Shown here in pieces: positions 7,573 through 14,201 of a stretch of 64,000 nucleotides of DNA. Position 1 is the stretch's first letter, and every line of letters starts with the position of its first letter. The stretch is from an uncultured Clostridia bacterium. GTDB taxonomy: Bacteria > Bacillota > Clostridia > Christensenellales > Aristaeellaceae. The notes below the pieces were generated by a model. The model saw only the letters and a program-made list of their open reading frames with translations, was not told the origin of the DNA and made no database searches. Made by a program: the position numbers and the translations under genes. The stretch covers positions 1-64,000 of the forward strand of contig CAMVEB010000018.1 of NCBI GenBank assembly GCA_947166385.1, in the 5' to 3' direction.

Positions 7573-8163
7573 ATGAGTAACACCAACAATACGAACAGCA
7601 ACGCTTCCACCACCATCATTACCGGCCGCCGTACCCGCCTGTCCTACGCCCAGCTCTTCGAGCCGAAGGGTTTTGACGGCAGCAAGCCCGTGTACTCCGC
7701 CAGCCTGATCATCCCAAAGGATGACAAGCGGACCCTCGACCTGATCCGCACCGCCATCAAAGCCGCCTACGAGGCCGGCGCCTACAAGCTGCGCGGCAAC
7801 GGCAAGAACACTCCGGCGCCGGAGGATATCAACCTTCCGCTGAACGACGGCGACAAGAAGCGCCCGAACGATCCGGTGTACGCCAACAGCTACTACATCA
7901 ACGCCAAGAACCAGGACCAGCCGAAACTGTTCGGCCTGGACGGCGAAGAAGTCCAGAACCGCCAGGAGATCTACTCCGGCTGCTATGCCCGCTGCAAGAT
8001 CCAGTTCTATTGCTACAACCGGAACGGTAACAAAGGCATTGCGGCATCCCTTCTGGGACTGCGCAAGAGCGCGGACGGCAAACCGCTGGGAGGATCCATC
8101 TGCACCGCAGACGACTTCGATGTGGACGAGGATTACACCGACGAGGAGGATTTCCTGTCCTGA
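7573..8163 (+). CDS. DUF2815 protein, ssDNA-binding/annealing type
   Basis: 196 aa from the second Met (GGAG 10 bases upstream); the first at 7564 overlaps the previous stop. TGRRTRLSYAQLFEPKGFDG and the acidic C-terminal tail (DDFDVDEDYTDEEDF) are DUF2815 features, like single-strand-binding proteins. It should act with the DUF2800 nuclease in phage recombination/replication. Followed by a GC-rich hairpin. Confidence 0.82.
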   Translation: MSNTNNTNSNASTTIITGRRTRLSYAQLFEPKGFDGSKPVYSASLIIPKDDKRTLDLIRTAIKAAYEAGAYKLRGNGKNTPAPEDINLPLNDGDKKRPNDPVYANSYYINAKNQDQPKLFGLDGEEVQNRQEIYSGCYARCKIQFYCYNRNGNKGIAASLLGLRKSADGKPLGGSICTADDFDVDEDYTDEEDFLS

Positions 8164-8173
8164 CACAGCTGAT

Positions 8174-8210
8174 GGGCGGCGGGGCAACCTGCCGCCCTTC
8201 ATTCTTTTCC
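8174..8210 (+). terminator. GC-rich hairpin after DUF2815
   Basis: GGGCGGC (8174-8180) pairs with GCCGCCC (8191-8197), then a T-rich run. May attenuate rather than stop transcription, since a ribosome site and start follow. Confidence 0.5.
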
Positions 8211-8223
8211 GGAGGTGCACTGA

Positions 8224-8256
8224 ATGAAAATCTGTCTATGCGCTGCAAAAGCGTAA
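8224..8256 (+). pseudogene. 5' stub of a broken phage gene
   Basis: GGAGG and an ATG open a frame reading MKICLCAAKA then TAA. DUF2815 is normally followed by a long gene (often DNA polymerase), so this looks like the first codons of a gene cut by the repeat-rich DNA that begins here. It marks the left junction of the accessory region. The identity of the lost gene is inference. Confidence 0.4.
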
Positions 8257-8410
8257 CACGAAGAAGCCGCAGCCGGAGCGCAGCCAGCTCCGGCGTGCCG
8301 GAATGCCGCCGAAGTAGCGGCAGAAAAAGCTCCGGAAAATGCGTTTGTTCGCCTTGATTTTCAACGAATCTTTGGCATAATAATATCAGCGGTCTGCCTG
8401 TTGTGACCTG
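8255..8410 (+). repeat. Copy of the 5'-flank of the Rpn-like gene
   Basis: This stretch matches about 11860-12000 (shared GAGCGCAGCCAGCTCCGGCG, AATGCGTTTGTTCGCC and TTTGGCATAATAATATCAGC blocks). It jumps at 8410/8411 straight to sequence corresponding to 12653, losing about 650 bases of promoter and coding region. Confidence 0.75.
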
Positions 8411-8779
8411 ATCCTGCAGGTCAGCGCCTCCGCAAACAAAGCGCTGTACCGGGAGATTTATCAGAGAGGAGGTGCGAGCATGTGTGAAGCCCTGATGGAA
8501 ATCATGAAAGATGATATCGATAAAAAAGTTGAACAAGGCAGAGCTGAAGGTGAAGCCAAGGGCAGAGCTGAGGGCAGAGCTGAAGGTGAAGCCAAGGGCA
8601 GAGCTGAAGGCGAAGCCAAAGGCAGAACAGAAGGTGAAGCCCAGGGCCGCATTGCGGAATCTGTCGTGATCTATCGCGACGAGATGAATCTGGATGACAG
8701 TTCTATCATCACCAAAATACGGGATAAATTCGGTCTTTCCCAGGAAACTGCCGAGGCATATGTCCTGGCTGAAAGATAA
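8411..8779 (+). pseudogene. 5'-truncated copy of the Rpn-like PD-(D/E)XK gene
   Basis: Corresponds to the last third of the intact gene at 12062-12961 (same MCEALMEIMKDDIDKK start of the tail and identical LSQETAEAYVLAER end) but lacks the nuclease domain. An internal ATG (8480) could give a 99-aa peptide. The Gly-Arg/Ala-Glu-Gly-Glu-Ala-Lys repeat is 20 residues longer than in the intact copy, showing repeat-number change. Confidence 0.8.
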
Positions 8780-8804
8780 TCATCGTCATCATGACTCATT
8801 TTCC

Positions 8805-8837
8805 AGGGCGGTGCACGCTATGTGCGCCGCCCTTTTT
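8805..8837 (+). terminator. Terminator after the truncated Rpn copy
   Basis: AGGGCGG...CCGCCCT stem (8805-8811 / 8827-8833) followed by TTTTT; the same hairpin follows the intact copy at 12987-13014. Confidence 0.7.
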
Positions 8838-8898
8838 TGAGGGTATGTGGGCAAGTTTTGGTAATGCTGTTGAATCACTCATGAAGTAAGGAGGAGAA

Positions 8899-9249
8899 AT
8901 GACCATGAAACGCTTAGCCCAAATGCTTCGGATAGGGTATGAATCACCCCTGACAGGGGAGACCATACTGTCCTATGATGAGCTGATTCTCTTGCTTGAT
9001 TATGTCTTTCAGCAGAAGTACGCGATCATTCTGGGCGGGGATGTTCTGGACGCAAATGATCAACATACATACCTGAACTGGTATTATCAGCCCCAGGAAT
9101 CCATCACCCGGGTTGAAAACATCACACAGAGCTGTCAGGCAGCCAAGAGATATATCCAAGAGATGGCGGAAGCCAGATCCCGTCATTATGTGGTTGTTCT
9201 TGATGATGCACTTGACCCCGGCGTGGCTGTGGTGTGGCAAGAGAAATGA
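8899..9249 (+). CDS. Small acidic protein, possibly an immunity protein (Imm40-like)
   Basis: 116 aa; GGAGGAG upstream (either of two Mets, 8899 or 8905). Contains YDELILLLDYVFQQKYAIILGGDVL and NWYYQPQ, reminiscent of Imm40-type immunity proteins of polymorphic toxin systems. No toxin gene is adjacent. No signal or membrane segment. The family link is from memory of the motif and is tentative; it could equally be an unrelated orphan. Confidence 0.45.
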   Translation: MTMKRLAQMLRIGYESPLTGETILSYDELILLLDYVFQQKYAIILGGDVLDANDQHTYLNWYYQPQESITRVENITQSCQAAKRYIQEMAEARSRHYVVVLDDALDPGVAVVWQEK

Positions 9250-9274
9250 CAGCTAAACAGACAATATGAATCGT

Positions 9275-9319
9275 GGCTATTCCCCAATTTCAAAGATTTC
9301 TTGATTTTGGGGAATAGCC
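9275..9319. promoter_or_regulatory. 13-bp inverted repeat over the ATPase promoter
   Basis: GGCTATTCCCCAA (9275-9287) and its exact complement TTGGGGAATAGCC (9307-9319) are 19 bases apart. The right arm fills most of the spacer between -35 and -10, so a bound protein would block the promoter. A second site with the same core and the same 19-base gap lies at the end of the gene. Confidence 0.75.
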
Positions 9320-9329
9320 GTTGTATAAT
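9301..9329 (+). promoter_or_regulatory. Promoter of the DUF4143 ATPase gene
   Basis: TTGATT (9301-9306), 17 bases, TATAAT (9324-9329). Confidence 0.7.
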
Positions 9330-9357
9330 GAGGCCATCCGGAGAGGAGGGCTGCGCC

Positions 9358-10575
9358 TTGAAACTGATCGTTCGCTCTGCGTATCTCGAGGAAATGGCTT
9401 CGCTTGCGCTGGCGCCGGACATCAAGGTCATCACCGGTGTCAGGCGGTCAGGCAAATCAAAACTGATGGAAGCGTTTTCGGAGCGGCTGAAACAGGCGGA
9501 TGCCGGCGCAAACATCATCCATATCAACTTCAACCTGACGGAGTTTGAGGGCCTGCTGGAGTACCACGCGCTGGAGCAGTATATCGAAGCGCGGTATCAG
9601 CCGGGGAAGAACAATTATGTGCTGATCGATGAGGTACAGATGTGTCCTTCCTTCGAAAAGGCCATCAACAGCCTGCACGCGAAGGAGAAATATGACATCT
9701 GGGTGACCGGATCAAACGCCTTCCTGCAGAGCAGCGACCTGGCCACGCTCTTTGTGGGAAGGACCTATGAGGTGCATGTCTTCCCCTTCTCCTTCAGCGA
9801 ATACCTCGCCTATTATCCGGCCGAAAACCTGTACGGAAGCCTGAGCAGCTACATCCGCGAAGGCGGCATGGCCGGGTCCTATCTGTACAGGAACGAGGCG
9901 CAGAAATACCGGTACATCGACACGGAAGTCCTGAACGCGCTGATTGTCCGGGACATCATGACCAAATATCATCTCCGGAACGAGCCGCTGCTCCATGAAC
10001 TGATCGACTTCCTGATGGACAACATCGGCAATGTGACGTCCGTCCGCACCATCGCCGACACACTGGCCTCCGGAAAAAATAAGGCCGATCACAAAACCAT
10101 CGGAAAGTACATCGATGCGCTGTGCAAGGCCTTTGCGTTCTACCGCATTCGCCGTTATGACATCCGGGGAAAGCGATACCTCCAGTCCGAGGACAAGTAC
10201 TATCTGACGGATCACAGTTTTCGCTTCGCCCGGCTCGGCACAAAGAACATGGACTACGGCCGGGTGCTGGAGAACATCGTCGCCGTGGAACTGCTTCGGC
10301 GAGGTTATGAAGTGTATGTGGGTGTCCTGTATCAGAAGGAAATCGACTTCGTGGCCATTCGCCAGGGAGAAAGGCTGTATATCCAGGTGGCTAACGACAT
10401 TTCATCCCCTGACACCTTCCGGCGGGAGATTGACCCGCTGCTGAGGATCCGCGATGCTTATCCCAAACTGCTGATCGCCCGAATCTACCAGCCTGCCTGG
10501 CAGCACGAGGGCATCCGGATCATCGATGCCGCCGACTGGCTGGCGGACGCTGTTCCCCAAAGGGAAGAATCGTGA
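9358..10575 (+). CDS. AAA ATPase with C-terminal DUF4143 (AAA_14 family)
   Basis: 405 aa from a TTG preceded by GAGGAGG with an 8-base gap. Walker A is VITGVRRSGKSKL (near residue 22), Walker B YVLIDEVQ (near 88), then WVTGSNAFLQSSDLATLFVGR and PFSFSEYL, all AAA_14 hallmarks. The C-terminal half is DUF4143, which resembles a PD-(D/E)XK-type domain (EIDFVAIRQGERLYIQV). Proteins of this family occur in many copies in anaerobes; proposed roles include toxin-antitoxin-like or mobile functions, but none is proven. The palindrome pair at 9275-9319 and 10552-10588 brackets the gene. Confidence 0.85.
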   Translation: MKLIVRSAYLEEMASLALAPDIKVITGVRRSGKSKLMEAFSERLKQADAGANIIHINFNLTEFEGLLEYHALEQYIEARYQPGKNNYVLIDEVQMCPSFEKAINSLHAKEKYDIWVTGSNAFLQSSDLATLFVGRTYEVHVFPFSFSEYLAYYPAENLYGSLSSYIREGGMAGSYLYRNEAQKYRYIDTEVLNALIVRDIMTKYHLRNEPLLHELIDFLMDNIGNVTSVRTIADTLASGKNKADHKTIGKYIDALCKAFAFYRIRRYDIRGKRYLQSEDKYYLTDHSFRFARLGTKNMDYGRVLENIVAVELLRRGYEVYVGVLYQKEIDFVAIRQGERLYIQVANDISSPDTFRREIDPLLRIRDAYPKLLIARIYQPAWQHEGIRIIDAADWLADAVPQREES

Positions 10576-10588
10576 GGTTTTGGGGAAC
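10552..10588. repeat. Second TTCCCCAA-N19-TTGGGGAA palindrome, overlapping the stop
   Basis: GTTCCCCAA (10552-10560) and TTGGGGAAC (10580-10588) with a 19-base gap, the same core and gap as the promoter site at 9275-9319. The stop codon TGA (10573-10575) is inside it. Confidence 0.75.
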
Positions 10589-10637
10589 TGAGAGCGGATG
10601 AGATCGGGCCCAACAGATCACTAAGGGGGCATACCGG

Positions 10638-11135
10638 TTGACGAAGGTTGAAACTTATTCGCTTGACGGCAACAATGCATCAAGCATTCCTTTACCGCAT
10701 GACTGTGAGATCAAAGACATCCGGGAAGATGACGATTATCTGATCATCGATTTTGAGGACGACATATCTTATCATGATGCGATCAGGGCTGTTCATCCGG
10801 ATGCCCAGACCTTGACGGTTCGTTTTCACTTGGAATATGGCGGGCTGAACGGTGTCAAGGCTTATGGCGGACTTCAGGGCATCTACCAACATCGCCGTTC
10901 AAAAAAGCACGGCAACGGGTTCATGCTGGTCAAAAGCCTAAAGAAGCTTCGAAAGCTGATGAAGGAGTGCGATTTTCCTGCAACGTATCTGTACCATTAT
11001 GTGGCCTATCACCAGGTTATCGTGGAATTGTTCGTCAATGATTCAACACTGCTGATGTTATGGGCGGACTCTGTTGAGTTCGAATGGACGCTGAAAGAAC
11101 CAGACGAGAAAGATCAAATTGACCCGGTTTCGTGA
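10638..11135 (+). CDS. Hypothetical protein
   Basis: 165 aa from a TTG start with a G-rich ribosome site. Mixed alpha/beta, acidic, no membrane segment (EIKDIREDDDYLIIDFEDDISYHDA in its first part; VELFVNDSTLLMLWADSVEFEW near the end). Size and composition resemble small immunity-type proteins, but I do not recognise it. It follows the ATPase gene by 62 bases. Confidence 0.5.
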   Translation: MTKVETYSLDGNNASSIPLPHDCEIKDIREDDDYLIIDFEDDISYHDAIRAVHPDAQTLTVRFHLEYGGLNGVKAYGGLQGIYQHRRSKKHGNGFMLVKSLKKLRKLMKECDFPATYLYHYVAYHQVIVELFVNDSTLLMLWADSVEFEWTLKEPDEKDQIDPVS

Positions 11136-11460
11136 GTACACTTTGAGTACACTTCTCATGCGAGCCAAAACAAAACAGGTGAGAATCGCGAAAAACCGCA
11201 TCAAAAGCGAGCAAGTCCGCTACATTTTCAAGAGGATTATGCCTGCAATTTACTCATTGTGCGATTAACTATTCCTCCGGCTTTGGCAACACGTGCGCCT
11301 CTGTTGCCCCTCATCAGTCCGGGTTGAGCACAAACCCGATCGGCACGGCGTAGGCGGCACGTCGGGCCAAATAGGGCCGAAAAAAGGCCGCTTCGATTGA
11401 AGCAGCCTATCCCGATCGGAGCATTAATTCGTCCACAACTTGTGGACGAATTGAATATAG
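11136..11460. other. Gene-free stretch
   Basis: No plausible gene on either strand. There is a direct repeat GAGTACACTT at about 11142 and 11153 and some GC-rich hairpins around 11330-11395, but nothing assignable. Confidence 0.5.
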
Positions 11461-11489
11461 CTGATTCCTTCCATGCCGGAGAATCCAGT

Positions 11490-11610
11490 CCGCAGCCTCA
11501 ATCGGCTCGGAAAGGCCTTGGGGCGGCCTTTCCGCTTGTTTCGGCTGACTCTCTTACCTTCCTTCTGCCTTCGGCAGACAGCCCACCGGGCTGTCGGTCG
11601 GTTCGTTCCC
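11490..11610 (+). repeat. R1 structured repeat, copy A (variant)
   Basis: Starts CCGCAGCCTCAATCGGC and carries GCTTGTTTCGGCTGAC. Its first hairpin is CGGAAAGGCC (11508-11517) with GGCCTTTCCG (11525-11534), unlike copies B-F in sequence but still paired. The second half holds different hairpins (TCTGCC...GGCAGA, ACAGCCC...GGGCTGT). Confidence 0.7.
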
Positions 11611-11712
11611 CGCAGCCTCAATCGGCGCGACTCCACACTGTGGAGATTGCTTGTTTCGGCTGACCTCAGCTCTGACGAAACTTCTGCCACCGGCAGTCGT
11701 CAGAGCTTCGCC
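11611..11712 (+). repeat. R1 structured repeat, copy B
   Basis: 102 bp. Hairpin 1 CTCCAC/GTGGAG (11631-11636 / 11640-11645); hairpin 2 AGCTCTGACGA (11668-11678) with TCGTCAGAGCT (11697-11707), enclosing CTGCC/GGCAG. Exactly repeated in tandem as copy C. Confidence 0.85.
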
Positions 11713-11814
11713 CGCAGCCTCAATCGGCGCGACTCCACACTGTGGAGATTGCTTGTTTCGGCTGACCTCAGCTCTGACGAAACTTCTGCCACCGGCAGTC
11801 GTCAGAGCTTCGCC
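11713..11814 (+). repeat. R1 structured repeat, copy C (perfect tandem of B)
   Basis: Base-for-base identical to copy B, with a period of 102. The identity implies a recent duplication. Confidence 0.85.
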
Positions 11815-12009
11815 CGCAGCATCCGGCGCAAAGAAATCCTCCTGAAAAGCTTCCGGCCGCGACCGGAGCGCAGCCAGCTCCGGCGTGCCGGAAAGCCAGC
11901 AAAACAGCGGCAGAAAAATCTCCTGAAAATGCGTTTGTTCGCCTTGATTTTCAAAGAATCTTTGGCATAATAATATCAGCGGTCTGCCTGCTGTGTCCTG
12001 GTGAATCCC

Positions 12010-12038
12010 TTGCCCGGCATGGACAGGTATGATAAAAT
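12010..12038 (+). promoter_or_regulatory. Promoter of the Rpn-like gene
   Basis: TTGCCC (12010-12015), 17 bases, TAAAAT (12033-12038), 24 bases before the start. Absent from the truncated copy at 8411. Confidence 0.55.
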
Positions 12039-12061
12039 AAAACTGCTCGGAGGCGTCATGA

Positions 12062-12961
12062 ATGGCTGAAAAGAATATCCAGTGGCATCCCGGATTCTAC
12101 GCGGGAATTGAGCTTGAACTGAAGGCCTATCATCTTTCCTTCGAGCAGGAACACCAGCTGACTCGCGGACCGTTGTCGATCGACCTGCTGATCATCAAAA
12201 AGCTGATGGACGAGAAGATCGAAAACGATATTGCCGAGATGTTCTGCCGCCACAACGTGGTTGAATTCAAATCCCCGGAGGATGAGCTGAGCATTGACGT
12301 CTTTTTCAAGACGCAGGCGTATGCAGGATTGTATAAAGCCTCCGGCGAAACAGTCAATGAGATCCCTGCGGATGAGGTAACGGTATCGCTTTTCCGGGAT
12401 GTATATCCACGGGAAATGGTGGATCAGCTGAAAGCCCTGGGGTTTACCGTAACTCAGCGGCATCCGGGCATCTATCAGATCGACGGGAAACTCCCTTTCC
12501 CGACACAGCTGGTGGTAACAAGTCAGCTTCGTCCCGGACAGCACACGGTACTCCGGATTCTGTCGAATCACGCGGAGCAAAAAGATATCGAGGATTTTAT
12601 CAAAGCCTCCATGCACTACAAGGACAGCGGAGACCGGGCCCGGGCGGATTCCATCCTGCAGGTCAGCGCCTCCGCAAACAAAGCACTGTACCGGGAGATT
12701 TATCAGAGAGGAGATGCGAGCATGTGTGAAGCCCTGATGGAAATCATGAAAGATGATATCGATAAAAAAGTTGAACAAGGCAGAGCTGAAGGCGAAGCCA
12801 AAGGCAGAACAGAAGGTGAAGCCCAGGGCCGCATTGCGGAATCTGTCGTGATCTATCGCGACGAGATGAATCTGGATGACAGTTCTATCATCACCAAAAT
12901 ACGGGATAAATTCGGTCTTTCCCAGGAAACTGCCGAGGCATATGTCCTGGCTGAAAGATAA
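12062..12961 (+). CDS. Rpn-like PD-(D/E)XK nuclease-fold protein
   Basis: 299 aa; GGAGG 8 bases upstream (an ATG four bases earlier hits a stop at once). SIDLLIIKK...VVEFKSPEDELSIDVFFKTQAYA carries the D...ExK...Q pattern of PD-(D/E)XK nucleases near residues 40-100. The C-terminal part has GRAEGEAKGRTEGEAQGR repeats followed by a small helical domain (IRDKFGLSQETAEAYVL), the layout of Rpn/'nuclease family transposase' proteins that are multi-copy in Clostridia. These may assist RecA-independent recombination; no activity is shown for this one. A truncated relative lies at 8411-8779. Confidence 0.78.
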   Translation: MAEKNIQWHPGFYAGIELELKAYHLSFEQEHQLTRGPLSIDLLIIKKLMDEKIENDIAEMFCRHNVVEFKSPEDELSIDVFFKTQAYAGLYKASGETVNEIPADEVTVSLFRDVYPREMVDQLKALGFTVTQRHPGIYQIDGKLPFPTQLVVTSQLRPGQHTVLRILSNHAEQKDIEDFIKASMHYKDSGDRARADSILQVSASANKALYREIYQRGDASMCEALMEIMKDDIDKKVEQGRAEGEAKGRTEGEAQGRIAESVVIYRDEMNLDDSSIITKIRDKFGLSQETAEAYVLAER

Positions 12962-12986
12962 TCATCGTCATCATGACTCATTTTCC

Positions 12987-13014
12987 AGGGCGGTGCACGC
13001 TATGTGCGCCGCCC
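12987..13014 (+). terminator. Terminator after the Rpn-like gene
   Basis: AGGGCGG...CCGCCCT hairpin, the same as at 8805-8837 but with a weaker T run. Confidence 0.55.
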
Positions 13015-13038
13015 TTCACAGATTTCGCCCTGCCCCTT

Positions 13039-13474
13039 TTATCGGCATCCGCCGTCCGCCGGATCTTCCCCGTCCTCCGTTATTTCCTCCAGGCAGTTAA
13101 TCAGCTCATCCAGCTTATCGTCCAGCCTTTCCCATTCCTTCCAGGCCGGAGAATCCAGTCCGCAGCCTCAATCGGCGCGACTCCACACTGTGGAGATCGC
13201 TTGTTTCGGCTGACCTCAGCTCTGACGAAACTTCTGCCACCGGCAGTCGTCAGAGCTTCGCCCTCGCAGCATCCGGCGCAAAGAAATCCTCCTGAAAAGC
13301 TTCCAGCCGCGACCGGAGCGCAGCCAGTTCCGGCCGGCTCATCCCCCGGAATGACTCCGGATCCATCCGGTCAATCTCCCCCGCGGAAAACAGCGGAGGG
13401 GATTTCTTCTTCCGGAAATCCCGAAACAGCAGGTCCGTGCCGGGATTTGTGATCATCCCATACATGGTTTTCAC
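13039..13474 (-). pseudogene. Gene split by an R1 repeat (unknown family)
   Basis: The 5' part (13474-13262, GTG with GGAGG 8 bases upstream, directly after the previous stop) encodes MKTMYGMI...FSAGEIDRMDPESFRGMSRPELAALRSRLEAFQEDFFAPDAA. It then runs into the R1 copy and stops within four codons. The 3' part (13158-13039) continues as LDSPAWKEWERLDDKLDEL and INCLEEITEDGED, ending TAA. Removing about 103 bases joins them in frame as one ~110-aa, helix-rich acidic protein. The phrase resembling EEL-kMSPE-R also opens the 684-aa protein at 16256. Function unknown. Either broken, or restored by loss of R1. Confidence 0.6.
13159..13261 (+). repeat. R1 structured repeat, copy D (inside a gene)
   Basis: Near-identical to copies B and C, with TGGAGATCGC instead of TGGAGATTGC. 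It sits between codons for ...APDAAR and LDSPAW of the minus-strand gene 13039-13474. Confidence 0.8.
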
Positions 13475-13794
13475 TCAGAGATCCTCCAGCAGCCAGTCAA
13501 TTTCCTCCGCCTCGTCCATTCCGCAACCTCAATCGGCGCAGAGGCGTTACATCCGCCTCTGCTTGTTTCGGTTGACCTCGCCTCTGATGAAACTCCTGCC
13601 ACCGGCAGTCATCAGAGGTTCGCCCATTCCAGGGAATCTTTGACCCCGGTCATGACAGACTCACAGCCAGGACATACCGGAGCTGCTTCTTTATACCGCC
13701 GGCAGCATACAGAGCATTCATATTCCCCTTTTTCCAGAAGATGCGTATGATGAATCCAGTGCGGTTCTTCTTTTTTCTTTTTGATTCTGACCAT
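13475..13794 (-). pseudogene. Zinc-ribbon gene split by an R1 repeat
   Basis: The 5' part (13794-13624) encodes MVRIKKKKEEPHW...YECSVCCRRYKEAAPVCPGC...VKDSLEW. R1 then brings a stop four codons later. The 3' part (13519-13475) encodes MDEAEEIDWLLEDL and TGA. The relative at 2692-2883 reads VLDTQEWIDEEEEMDWMLSDD through the same point, so the two halves clearly belonged together. R1 ends in GAGGTTGCGGA just before ATGGAC, so the 3' half might restart. The last codons hold the ribosome site of the next gene. Confidence 0.7.
13520..13623 (+). repeat. R1 structured repeat, copy E (inside a gene)
   Basis: Hairpin 1 is GCAGAGGCG (13538-13546) with CGCCTCTGC (13554-13562); hairpin 2 is CCTCTGATGA (13581-13590) with TCATCAGAGG (13609-13618). 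Both stems differ from copies B-D but keep full pairing. Flanked on both sides by AATGG on the minus strand. Confidence 0.85.
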
Positions 13795-13861
13795 ATTATT
13801 CTCACCTGTCACTTTATAAATACGGAAACGGCTGAGCCGAACCGATTAATATCCAATATCA

Positions 13862-14092
13862 TCAATAAAACCAGTCACAGAAAGCTTTCAGAATGGCATA
13901 TGCGAACACCACGATACAGAAGATATCAGTGCCGCTCAATTTCCTGGTCCTGGGTGAAAACCGCGGCGACGAAGATGAACCCACATCCTTTGTGCAATCC
14001 TCATAAATCTTGTAAGCGATATACTCTTCCCCCAGATCCGTTTTGCCGTCTCCGTTGAAATCAAACATGCCTCCCATGAAATCATCTGACAT
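13862..14092 (-). CDS. Small EF-hand-like membrane protein
   Basis: 76 aa from MSDDFMGG with GAGGGG upstream. FDFNGDGKTDLGEE is a calcium-loop (EF-hand/dockerin-type) motif, followed by a Ser/Arg linker and a C-terminal hydrophobic segment GTDIFCIVVFAYAILKAF, likely one transmembrane helix. First of the small-gene trio before the R1-split genes. Function unknown. Confidence 0.6.
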   Translation of the reverse strand: MSDDFMGGMFDFNGDGKTDLGEEYIAYKIYEDCTKDVGSSSSPRFSPRTRKLSGTDIFCIVVFAYAILKAFCDWFY

Positions 14093-14201
14093 ATGAACCC
14101 CTCCTCTGCATCCATCATACATGCAAAAAGGATCCGTATACAGAATCTGTTGCGCAAAATATCATCAGCTATTTCTCTTCATCCGTCCATGATAAACAAA
14201 T

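Larger units (their letters stand above)
11461..11948 (-). pseudogene. Duplicated fragment of the 13039-13474 gene carrying three R1 repeats
   Basis: On the minus strand, 11815-11880 reads PELAALRSRPEAFQEDFFAPDAA and 11461-11489 reads LDSPAWKE, matching the two halves of the gene at 13039-13474. Between them stand three R1 copies instead of one. Outside these blocks the sequence diverges and the frame is lost, so it is a degenerate duplicate. Confidence 0.65.

Noticed and set aside
11611-11814. Tandem 102-bp units as a CRISPR array
   Set aside because: Units are contiguous without variable spacers and only two are identical; no cas genes.
12973-13452. Plus-strand protein frame of 159 codons
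   Set aside because: It is the antisense of a gene and an R1 repeat; no ribosome site.
11490-13623. R1 copies as integron attC sites separating gene cassettes
   Set aside because: The ends do not fit the RYYYAAC/GTTRRRY core pairs in most copies, some copies interrupt genes rather than separate them, and no integron integrase is present.
13516-13630. AATGG on both sides of R1 copy E as a 5-bp target duplication
   Set aside because: Removing one AATGG with R1 puts the 3' half in the wrong frame compared with the relative at 2692-2883, and copies D and F show no matching duplication. Left as possible chance.
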